This document shows, one piece after another, positions 1 through 6,488 of a DNA stretch of 24,185 nt; position 1 is the first letter of the stretch; each line of letters starts with the position of its first letter. Source of the stretch: Saonia sp964398035 (GTDB lineage Bacteria > Bacteroidota > Bacteroidia > Flavobacteriales > Flavobacteriaceae); NCBI GenBank assembly GCA_964398035.1, contig CAYNLI010000032.1, positions 1-24,185 on the forward strand, read 5' to 3'. Under the pieces are notes generated by a model. The model was not told the origin of the DNA, made no database searches, and worked only from the letters and a program-made list of their open reading frames with translations. A program made the translations under genes and the position numbers.

Positions 1-493
1 CTAGTATAGCTTCTTGCTTTTTTTTGATATCCTTAATGGAATTTTCAGTGAACAGGCCTGCTAAAATCCCGCTTCCCTGCTTCAAAGCGGTTCTATTGCA
101 ATATTGATAAAAAGAGCCTTTGCCAAACAAATCTATGTCTTGACTAAAATGGTGCAATGGATTTTTAAATTCAGTCCCTTCTGGCAAATGATGAAACTTT
201 CTGTTCAATACCCCAATCTCCGTTTCATTTATTTTAATGAGTGCTTTTAGCTTATCTCTTTTATATTGTAAATCTGAATGACGAGAAACCAGGAACAGAA
301 AAAGAACAATAGTTCCCAAAATAATACCTATTACCAATTTTGTGCTTTCATTAAAAAAATAAACACCTAATACAGCAACGCAAAAAACTACCAACCGAAG
401 CATACTGGATCCAAACAGCAACTCTTTTATTTTAGACAATTGTGCCCCGTGTTCCTTAATTTGATTGGTGTAGAACAAGATAAGGGTGTTCAT
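1..493 (-). CDS. Membrane-anchored MutS-family protein, N-terminal part (cut by window edge)
   Basis: The reading frame starts at the ATG at 493-491 and stays open to base 1, so about 164 residues of the N-terminus are visible. Residues ~32-70 form two closely spaced hydrophobic segments (with FFNESTK between them). A soluble region follows that contains DIDLFGKGSFYQYCNRT and ends in KKKQEAI. This is the DLDLFG..S.FQ..NRT pattern at the start of the MutS lever/clamp region. Family knowledge: Bacteroidota carry MutS-related ATPases of about 600 residues with N-terminal membrane helices instead of the mismatch-binding domain. Their role in repair is not established. The Walker ATPase domain would lie outside the window. 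This is the last visible gene of the minus-strand block, 60 bp after the MmcQ-like gene. Confidence 0.8.
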   Translation of the reverse strand, partial: MNTLILFYTNQIKEHGAQLSKIKELLFGSSMLRLVVFCVAVLGVYFFNESTKLVIGIILGTIVLFLFLVSRHSDLQYKRDKLKALIKINETEIGVLNRKFHHLPEGTEFKNPLHHFSQDIDLFGKGSFYQYCNRTALKQGSGILAGLFTENSIKDIKKKQEAIL

Positions 494-553
494 ATATTTA
501 GAAATTTAATAATTAAAACCTCTCGGCTCCGATAAAAGGGACATTTTACACAC

Positions 554-910
554 TTATAATACATTCCACTCTGCCTTTAGTTTTTTGGTGAACTTGGCAA
601 CCACCAAATCATAGGAATGGTCTATCAACTCTATAATTAATTTTAAAGGGATATTCTCTATAAATATAGTGTTCCAATGCACCTTACTCATATGAAATCC
701 CGGTGTAATTACGCCGTCATATTCTTCACACAATGTTATTGCACGTTCTGGGTCGCATTTTAAATTAACTTGGGATGGTTGTCTCTCCAAGGGAACCAAT
801 GCAAACATTTTCCCCATAACCTTAAACACCAACGTTTCAGCATCAAAAGGAAATTCTTCTGTTACTCCCTTTCTTGAAATACAGTACATTCTAAATTCTT
901 CAATGTTCAC
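554..910 (-). CDS. MmcQ/YjbR family protein
   Basis: A 118-residue protein of the size normal for the MmcQ/YjbR family, a small double-wing fold first described as DNA-binding-like. Family features visible: the N-terminal MNIEEFRMYCISRKGVTEEFPF segment type (a helix, then 'E.FPFD'), a central VFKVMGKMFALV strand pair, NLKCDPERA, then GFHMSKVHWNTI and the C-terminal LIDHSYDLVVAKFTKK. The last two are the usual 'P.yHmnKkhW' and 'l...SY.LV..kl' patterns. No catalytic function is known for the family. It lies 2 bp after the Dabb gene, so it is almost certainly co-transcribed with it. The start is the only ATG giving the full domain. Confidence 0.9.
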   Translation of the reverse strand: MNIEEFRMYCISRKGVTEEFPFDAETLVFKVMGKMFALVPLERQPSQVNLKCDPERAITLCEEYDGVITPGFHMSKVHWNTIFIENIPLKLIIELIDHSYDLVVAKFTKKLKAEWNVL

Positions 911-912
911 TT

Positions 913-1308
913 TTAATTTATTGTTTTCGAATCATAAACAATCACCTTTTCCCATAGATCACTGCATTCTTCCACAAATTTTAAATGTGGCGGTTCACTT
1001 TGGTATTTTGCTTGTGCCTCGGCAGATTCAAAAGACAGAATCAAAGAATAGGTGAAAGAACCATCCACAACATCTCTGCTTGCATTGGGCGCAGTACCAA
1101 TAAATTTGGTTTTCGCATATTGGGAATTATTTAAAAATGTGGTGAGCGATGCTTCAAATTTTGCTTTATCAGCTTTACTGTCTGGATTTTTAAACCAAAA
1201 AAAAACAGTATGCGCAAAGGTTGGGTCAAAAGTTTTCATATCATTCTTCTTTTGACTGCAAGATAGTACGGTCATGGTTAAAATTAAAATCGCAATCACT
1301 TTTTTCAT
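913..1308 (-). CDS. Dabb-domain (stress-responsive A/B barrel) lipoprotein
   Basis: 131 residues. The first ~17 form a lipoprotein signal: a lysine pair, a hydrophobic core, then VLSC with Cys17 as the predicted lipidated residue. So the protein is probably anchored in the periplasm or outer membrane. After a short linker comes a Dabb (ferredoxin-like dimeric alpha/beta barrel) domain: HTVFFWFKNPDSK at ~33, and SLILSFESAEAQAKY followed by the H-L-K-F-V motif near the end. Dabb domains usually stand alone at about 100 residues; here one carries an export signal. Ligand and function are unknown. Its start overlaps the stop of the DUF4230 gene by 4 bp, and the MmcQ gene follows after 2 bp. Confidence 0.85.
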   Translation of the reverse strand: MKKVIAILILTMTVLSCSQKKNDMKTFDPTFAHTVFFWFKNPDSKADKAKFEASLTTFLNNSQYAKTKFIGTAPNASRDVVDGSFTYSLILSFESAEAQAKYQSEPPHLKFVEECSDLWEKVIVYDSKTIN

Positions 1309-1940
1309 CTGTTGGTTTCTTTATCTAAAATTTGTTTTTCTTTATTTGGGATTTCCAAGGCTGAATAATCCAGTTTCCATCCAATGGTTTCCACTATTTT
1401 TTCCATTATCAGAATAGCTTCCAAAGCTTCCTTTCTGGCGGTTTCCATTAATCCACTTTCGGGGATTTTATCTTTAATATGCTGTTTTGCCTCTAAATTA
1501 AGTGTAGTTAAATCTTCAGGAGAAAACGTGTTAAAAAGGCCGTTTTTTATATCGTAGAACTGTAGGTCTGGTTCTATGGACAGGACTTCTGGTTCAGGAA
1601 AATCAGTTAGGACAACGGTTTTTTTATTGATATCGGCATGCATCAAGACCTTTTTTAAATCATATCCAATCAAGGCTTTGGCTTTTATGATTATCAATGC
1701 TTTCTTTTTGCTGCTTACCAAGCTCATAAAACGTTCTTTGGTATTTTCATACTTGTATATTTCAGCAAAATCACCTTCAACAGAAATAAGTTTACAGACA
1801 CTCTTCATTTTTTCCAGTAATACGGTAGATTGATGAAGTGTCAATTCTTTGCTCTTCTTTTCCCCAAATAAATTGGATAGCCAATACATGAATATAGCAC
1901 CCAATACAATACCCAAAAAGATTTCTACGATGCTATCCAT
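1305..1940 (-). CDS. DUF4230 family membrane-anchored protein
   Basis: 211 residues, the usual length for DUF4230. Residues ~4-21 form a single hydrophobic anchor (VEIFLGIVLGAIFMYWLS). Next come a charged stretch and a mixed alpha/beta domain with VCKLISVEGDFAEIYKYEN and the KKALIIIKAKALIGYDL strand motif that I associate with DUF4230. The C-terminal half has a long helix (MEKIVETIGWKLDY) and a charged tail. The family is widespread in Bacteroidota and Firmicutes and has no known function. The gene overlaps both neighbours: 8 bp with the DUF4260 gene upstream and 4 bp with the Dabb gene downstream. This suggests translational coupling. Confidence 0.85.
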   Translation of the reverse strand: MDSIVEIFLGIVLGAIFMYWLSNLFGEKKSKELTLHQSTVLLEKMKSVCKLISVEGDFAEIYKYENTKERFMSLVSSKKKALIIIKAKALIGYDLKKVLMHADINKKTVVLTDFPEPEVLSIEPDLQFYDIKNGLFNTFSPEDLTTLNLEAKQHIKDKIPESGLMETARKEALEAILIMEKIVETIGWKLDYSALEIPNKEKQILDKETNR

Positions 1941-2289
1941 TATTTCCTATTTCTCCCAAGTGAGTAAATTTAAAGCCTTTATTGTACTTTAACCCATAAC
2001 CAAAGGCCCTATCTAAAGCAGCATGTGAAAATAAAACAATCCCTGTTAACATGCATAAAGGTTGCGATACATACACACCTATAAGATATATTAAAATCGC
2101 CAATCCTTTATGGTGACAAATATTATACGTGATTGCACCTGTGGCATTACCAAACAAATAACCCAACATACCGATATCTGGAGCTAAAATCAACACCAAA
2201 AACCACCACCAAGCATAATCCAGTTGGCCAAAAAGAAATATTCCAAGGGTGAACATGGCCAATTCTTCCAGTTTTAATGTTGTCTTCAT
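1933..2289 (-). CDS. DUF4260 family integral membrane protein
   Basis: 118 residues with three or four hydrophobic segments. The DUF4260 landmarks are an N-terminal LEELAMF, an aromatic DYAWWWF, a LAPDIGMLGYL acidic-proline motif, NICHHKG, and a C-terminal FSHAALDRAFGYGLKY motif. The histidines and aspartates sit at membrane edges (D-I-G-M, HHK, H-A-A-L-D-R). They could form a polar site, but no reaction is known for this family. It overlaps the cyclase gene upstream by 4 bp and the DUF4230 gene downstream by 8 bp. Confidence 0.88.
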   Translation of the reverse strand: MKTTLKLEELAMFTLGIFLFGQLDYAWWWFLVLILAPDIGMLGYLFGNATGAITYNICHHKGLAILIYLIGVYVSQPLCMLTGIVLFSHAALDRAFGYGLKYNKGFKFTHLGEIGNNG

Positions 2290-3038
2290 GGTTTTATAAT
2301 TTCATACAAAACAGGTCTGCTTGGACTGGCATCGTTCTCAAAAGGTGCTACTTGCAAATTTAAAAAATAGGTGCCGTCATCAATAGAATTATTCACATAA
2401 ATAAATTCGGTAATGGTGGCATGCGTTCTAATTTCACCATCAATATTCCAAAATGCCTTGTGCGAAAGCAAAGCGCCATTATCCTTTTCCTTGTCTACTG
2501 AGGGAAGGTCTATCAATAAATGTTCTACCCTTTTTTTAACCAATAACTCCATCGCCTCTTCACATAGATAAGGCGGGTTGGTGTTAGAGTACCGTCTGGA
2601 AAGTTTTTCTTTGGTATTGGGCAATGTTCTAATGACTACAGCTTCCCGCTTTTTATTCCCTAATGCATATTGCAATTGTTTTTTTGAAACAATAAAATCT
2701 TCTCCATTTTTTTCTGGTGCTATGGTAATCACCTCAGCCAAAAAGAAAAACCTTTTTAAATTCTGATTAATGGAGTAAAACTCTTTGGTAATATGCCCCA
2801 CACATTCCGTATGTGTGCCATGTGCATGTGGATTAAACTGTATGTCATTAAAATTTACCGATGCCCCTTCTGATACTTTTATTTTTGACCCATCGGCAAT
2901 ATGAGGCGCTATCTTGGGCGCACCCACATACCATGCGTTTACATTAGAAGCATCTCCATGCAATGGTATTGAAATATCCAATGGTTTGGATAGGTCTATT
3001 TTATAATTTTTAGTATTATACTTTATGGTGGCTATCAA
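2286..3038 (-). CDS. Cyclase-family (kynurenine formamidase-like) hydrolase
   Basis: 250 residues, full length for the cyclase/KynB superfamily (PF04199), which are metal-dependent amidohydrolase-like enzymes. After an N-terminal KPLDISIPLHGD strand, the metal-binding motif is visible at residues ~71-82: HAHGTHTECVGH. The histidines match HxGTHxD...H, but the usual aspartate is a glutamate. A later LIDLPSVDKEKD and a C-terminal HKAFWNIDGEIRTHATITE complete the domain pattern. Substrate is unknown; kynurenine formamidase is one possibility, but no other kynurenine-pathway gene is nearby. It lies 19 bp after hemW and overlaps the DUF4260 gene. Confidence 0.82.
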   Translation of the reverse strand: MIATIKYNTKNYKIDLSKPLDISIPLHGDASNVNAWYVGAPKIAPHIADGSKIKVSEGASVNFNDIQFNPHAHGTHTECVGHITKEFYSINQNLKRFFFLAEVITIAPEKNGEDFIVSKKQLQYALGNKKREAVVIRTLPNTKEKLSRRYSNTNPPYLCEEAMELLVKKRVEHLLIDLPSVDKEKDNGALLSHKAFWNIDGEIRTHATITEFIYVNNSIDDGTYFLNLQVAPFENDASPSRPVLYEIIKP

Positions 3039-3057
3039 ATCCGTTCTTTTATTTATC

Positions 3058-4212
3058 CTAATTTAATAGAAATAAATCACTTGCAATCCCATCACACAAA
3101 AATTTTCCTTTTTGGGTGGTCAAAAGTACGTCTCCATCAAATTGCAAAACCTTGTTTTCTATATGTTTTTTTGCTTCTTTCAATATATATTGATGATATT
3201 TTTCACCAAAATCCAATTTTATTTTAGAAAGTGAAACTCCCCAAATAGTCCGCAACCCTGTCATTACATATTCATTATACTGATTAGCTATTGTAAGTGT
3301 TTCCATTTCCATGGATAATTTTCCTTCAGAAATTGCTTTTATATATTTTGTGTTGTTCTTAACGTTCCAACCCCTATGTTCCCCATCAAACGAATGTGCA
3401 GATGGGCCAATGCCCATATATATTTTTCCTTGCCAATAAGAAGTGTTGTGTTTGGAGAAAAAACCGGGTTTTCCAAAGTTGGAGATCTCATAGCTGGCAT
3501 AGCCAGCTTCTATTAATGTTTTATTCAGAATATTAAAATGCTCTTCTACCACAGTATCATCAACCGCTTTTACGGTTCCCTTTTTAATAAAGCTAGCCAA
3601 TGCTGTTTTGGGTTCTACAGTCAATGCATAACTGGAAATATGTGAGATATTAAAAGACAATGCCTTTTCTATGTTCTTTATCCATTTGGCATTATCCATA
3701 TTGGGCATTCCGTAAATAAGGTCGATAGAAATATTATCAAAATAACGGGTAGCTTCTACCAAACATTCCTCTGCTTCTTCTGAGTTGTGAGCTCTGTTCA
3801 TCAATTTTAAATCATCTTCAAAAAAAGATTGTATCCCTATGCTGAGACGATTGATTCCAATGCTTTTATAATTCTTGAAAATAATTTCTCCACTTCGACT
3901 GCGCTCAGTATGACACATCAAATCATCTGGGTTTGCTTCCAAAGTGATTTCTGGGTGGTCAGAAACGGTATAATTCTGGTAAATTGTATCCAACAATAAT
4001 TGCAATTCTTCTATTGAAAGTAAAGAAGGCGTTCCGCCTCCAAAATAAATAGTTTCTACAACCTCATCCCTAAACTCATTTTTACGCAATAGCAATTCAT
4101 TGACAATTGCTTCAATCATTTCTGTTTTTTTCTTCAATGAAGTTGAAAAGTGAAAATCACAATAATGACAGGCATGTTTGCAAAAAGGTATGTGTAGATA
4201 AATTCCGCTCAT
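3058..4212 (-). CDS. hemW: Radical SAM heme chaperone HemW
   Basis: 384 residues, typical HemW length. HIPFCKHACHYCDF (residues 7-20) gives the CxxxCxxC cluster ligands Cys11, Cys15 and Cys18, followed by the DF that is usual in HemW. FGGGTPS at ~57-63 is the SAM-binding glycine motif, and INRLSIGIQSFFEDDLKLMNRAHN is diagnostic of the HemW/HemN-like group. A C-terminal HemW domain with ETLTIANQYNEYVMTGLRT follows. HemW transfers heme to apo-proteins and needs a 4Fe-4S cluster; older annotations as coproporphyrinogen oxidase are usually wrong for this type. Residues 100-108 (C-H-T-E-R-S-R-S-G) look like a translated repeat insertion, described separately. It follows ruvC after 42 bp. Confidence 0.94.
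   Translation of the reverse strand: MSGIYLHIPFCKHACHYCDFHFSTSLKKKTEMIEAIVNELLLRKNEFRDEVVETIYFGGGTPSLLSIEELQLLLDTIYQNYTVSDHPEITLEANPDDLMCHTERSRSGEIIFKNYKSIGINRLSIGIQSFFEDDLKLMNRAHNSEEAEECLVEATRYFDNISIDLIYGMPNMDNAKWIKNIEKALSFNISHISSYALTVEPKTALASFIKKGTVKAVDDTVVEEHFNILNKTLIEAGYASYEISNFGKPGFFSKHNTSYWQGKIYMGIGPSAHSFDGEHRGWNVKNNTKYIKAISEGKLSMEMETLTIANQYNEYVMTGLRTIWGVSLSKIKLDFGEKYHQYILKEAKKHIENKVLQFDGDVLLTTQKGKFLCDGIASDLFLLN
3889..3915 (-). repeat. REP-like short repeat inserted in frame in hemW
   Basis: The minus strand reads TCATACTGAGCGCAGTCGAA followed by GTGGA. This is a short repeat type I recognise from many Bacteroidota genomes, where it is often translated as HTERSRS. It adds about nine codons (27 nt, divisible by three) between the LEANPDDL strand and the NYKSIGINRL helix of HemW, where related proteins have a short loop. 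The reading frame is kept. Confidence 0.75.
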
Positions 4213-4254
4213 TATTTTTAGCTAGCAGTTTTCAGTAGAAGTTAACAATACTGC

Positions 4255-4809
4255 CTACTTTTTAACTCTTTTTTCGTTCTGTTTTACAAAAGCATCCCAG
4301 CCAGAATAATTTTTACCAACAGTTATGCGACCTTGATTATAAAAATGGCACACCGCAGCAGCCAATCCGTCCGTGCTGTCCAAATTTTTAGGAAGTGTTT
4401 TTAAGCCTAACGTACTTTGTAACATTTTTGCCACTTGTTCCTTACTTGCATTACCATTACCGGTAATTGCCATTTTAATTTTCTTAGGCAAATACTCCGT
4501 TATTGGAATTTCTCTAGAAAGTCCGGCTGCCATGGCTACACCTTGCGCCCTGCCCAATTTTAGCATAGACTGTACATTCTTGCCAAAGAAAGGGGCTTCA
4601 ATAGCTATTTCATCTGGGTGATAGGTGTCTATCAATTCAATAGTACGCTCAAAAATAAGCTTGAGCTTGGTATAAGGATCCTTATATTTTTGGAGCAAAA
4701 GCTCGTTCATTTGTAGAAACTCCATCTTTTTGTTCACCACCTTAATCAAACCAAAACCCATGATTGTGGTTCCTGGATCTATTCCCAATATAATTTTCTC
4801 GTTGGCCAA
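4255..4809 (-). CDS. ruvC: Holliday junction resolvase RuvC
   Basis: 184 residues, normal for RuvC. This is the homodimeric endonuclease that cuts four-way junctions bound by RuvAB during recombination repair. The four carboxylates of the RNase H-like active site are visible: Asp11 in LGIDPGTT, Glu71 in IAIEAPFFGKN, and Asp144 and Asp147 in LDSTDGLAAAVCH. The KLGRAQGVAM helix and the KKIKMAITGNGNASKEQV segment also match the family. The start at 4809 (MANEK) puts Asp11 at the usual depth. It lies 6 bp after a TonB-like lipoprotein gene and 42 bp before hemW, so it seems to be read from an upstream promoter, although the lipoprotein gene could hold an internal one. Confidence 0.95.
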   Translation of the reverse strand: MANEKIILGIDPGTTIMGFGLIKVVNKKMEFLQMNELLLQKYKDPYTKLKLIFERTIELIDTYHPDEIAIEAPFFGKNVQSMLKLGRAQGVAMAAGLSREIPITEYLPKKIKMAITGNGNASKEQVAKMLQSTLGLKTLPKNLDSTDGLAAAVCHFYNQGRITVGKNYSGWDAFVKQNEKRVKK

Positions 4810-4815
4810 TACCTT

Positions 4816-5292
4816 TTAATTTGTGTTTACAATTATGGGAATCCTAAATTTTGCCGTAACTGGAATTCCTCTTTTTATGGCCGGGGCCAAATGTGGTAAT
4901 GTTTTTAGGCTTTGAATGATGATTCCATCAAACTCTGGTATCTGGCTCAATATCTCTTCGTTCTTTTCCATGTCCAAAACCGATATTTTTCCATTGTTAT
5001 CAATTAAAAAATCTAGATAGAGTGTATCTACAATATTAGACTCCAAAACAAATTCAAACTCATTTAAAGTTGAGGAAAAATGGGCAAGTAAGGTGTCTTT
5101 AAAACATTTTCGTTGTTCTGGCTTGGATACTGTTTCATCACAATTATCAAACAAAGGATATTGGTCAACATCGTTCCAATCAATAGTACTCATTTCTTGG
5201 TTTACCAGTTTTTGGGTCTTGGTTTCCTGAGACTCAAACCAGTCACAAGAGATCAATAGAAACAAACACCCTATAAACCAAAATTTACGCAT
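4816..5292 (-). CDS. Lipoprotein with a diverged TonB-like C-terminal domain
   Basis: 158 residues. A lipoprotein signal ends in LISC (Cys16). The mature part carries YPLFDNCDE...QRKCF at residues ~45-64, the same layout as VPVFPGCEDAEDKRACF in the M56 protein two genes upstream. After that comes a beta-rich region (DTLYLDFLIDNNGKISVLDM) and a proline-containing end (GIPVTAKFRIPIIV) like the closing strand of TonB C-terminal domains (strand 'vpv.f.i.l'). I infer a diverged copy of the same domain as a free lipoprotein. Actual energy-transducing function is doubtful because there is no TonB-type membrane anchor or proline-rich linker. It is 44 bp after the TPR gene and 6 bp before ruvC. Confidence 0.7.
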   Translation of the reverse strand: MRKFWFIGCLFLLISCDWFESQETKTQKLVNQEMSTIDWNDVDQYPLFDNCDETVSKPEQRKCFKDTLLAHFSSTLNEFEFVLESNIVDTLYLDFLIDNNGKISVLDMEKNEEILSQIPEFDGIIIQSLKTLPHLAPAIKRGIPVTAKFRIPIIVNTN

Positions 5293-5336
5293 GAAACACT
5301 ATATTCTTTGGGGAAATTACGATTTTTTGGAATACT

Positions 5337-6473
5337 TTAATCTACAGCGTAATGGATTTCCTCTTTCAGGGCAGTTATCCGTTTTTTAGCAAAACTTAGG
5401 AAGTAGCTATTTTCTTTTCCCAATTTCTTCACAAGTCGCTCATAGTATTCCAATTTTACTTTTGGGTCTTTGTAATATTCATCTGCAAGAACGCAAACTT
5501 GATAATAGGTTATTGTATTGGAAGTATCTTCCTGATATGCTTTTTTATAATATTCAAATGATGTTTTTATTTTATGCTGTTGTTTTGCCAAACTTGCCAA
5601 CGCACTATATTCTCTGTTTAAAACTGGGTCTTGCTCTTCAATGGATTTCTTTATATAAATAACTGCGCTATCCAACTGTTTTTGCTTCCAAAACACCTCT
5701 CCCAAACTGAAAAATGCTTCTGCTCTGGTCGCATCAAAGTCTAAAAGCTTGGTGTAATTGATTTTTGCCTTTTCAAACTCCCATAGTTTAAAATATGAAT
5801 AGGCCAACTTTCTATAAATGTGCTGTTTATTTTCCCCAAGAGTAATCAGTTCCTCAAAAAGTGGGATGGCTTCTTCATGCTCACCATTATTAAAATAGGC
5901 CAATGCCTTTAAATTGATGAGTGACACATCTTTTGGGTAAAACTCCAAGCCTTGGTCAATATATGTAAGCGCAATATTTTTTTCTCGTGTTCCCACATAA
6001 AATTTCCCTAACTGAAATAAACTTCTTAAATGGGTACTGTCTAACACAATGGTATTTTCATATGCCAGCATAGCCTCTTTGTATTCATCCAATTCTTGCA
6101 ACGACCTTCCCAAATAGTAATAATACTCAGGATTATCATCGTTCTTTTTGATAAGGTTCTCAAAAACCAACTGTGACTTAGAAAATCTCTTAACCTTTAC
6201 ATACAACTTCCCAAGCTCAAAATGGGCAATGATTTGGTTACTGTCTTTGGCAACCAAATCTTCATATTGTGCAATGGCTTTGTCATAAGTACCAATGGCA
6301 TTGTATGCCCGTGCTATTTGTAAACTGGATTTTTGTGAGCCTACTTTGGCATACTCATTTATGGCATTGGTGTAATTACCAAGTGCATAAAGACTATCTG
6401 CAACGGGCAAAGCCGAAGACTGTGCTTCGGCTTTATATACCAATATCAAAAACAATATAATAGCTACTCTCAA
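5337..6473 (-). CDS. Exported tetratricopeptide-repeat protein
   Basis: 378 residues with a Sec-type signal (MRVAIILFLILVYKAEAQ, cleavage after ~17). The rest is a string of TPR helices-turn-helices. Clear units include YALGNYTNAINEYAKV, YNAIGTYDKAIAQYEDLV, FELGKLYVKVKRFSKSQLVF, YYLGRSLQELDEYKEAMLAY, FQLGKFYVGTREKNIALTYI, YFNNGEHEEAIPLFEEL and FSLGEVFWKQKQLDSAVIYI, so seven or more repeats. Such proteins are scaffolds for protein contacts, here in the periplasm. The gene sits 15 bp after the M56/TonB-like gene and 44 bp before the TonB-like lipoprotein gene. It may therefore be a structural partner of that sensory pair; the partner is an inference. Confidence 0.85.
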   Translation of the reverse strand: MRVAIILFLILVYKAEAQSSALPVADSLYALGNYTNAINEYAKVGSQKSSLQIARAYNAIGTYDKAIAQYEDLVAKDSNQIIAHFELGKLYVKVKRFSKSQLVFENLIKKNDDNPEYYYYLGRSLQELDEYKEAMLAYENTIVLDSTHLRSLFQLGKFYVGTREKNIALTYIDQGLEFYPKDVSLINLKALAYFNNGEHEEAIPLFEELITLGENKQHIYRKLAYSYFKLWEFEKAKINYTKLLDFDATRAEAFFSLGEVFWKQKQLDSAVIYIKKSIEEQDPVLNREYSALASLAKQQHKIKTSFEYYKKAYQEDTSNTITYYQVCVLADEYYKDPKVKLEYYERLVKKLGKENSYFLSFAKKRITALKEEIHYAVD

Positions 6474-6488
6474 AATTGATTTTCTTAT

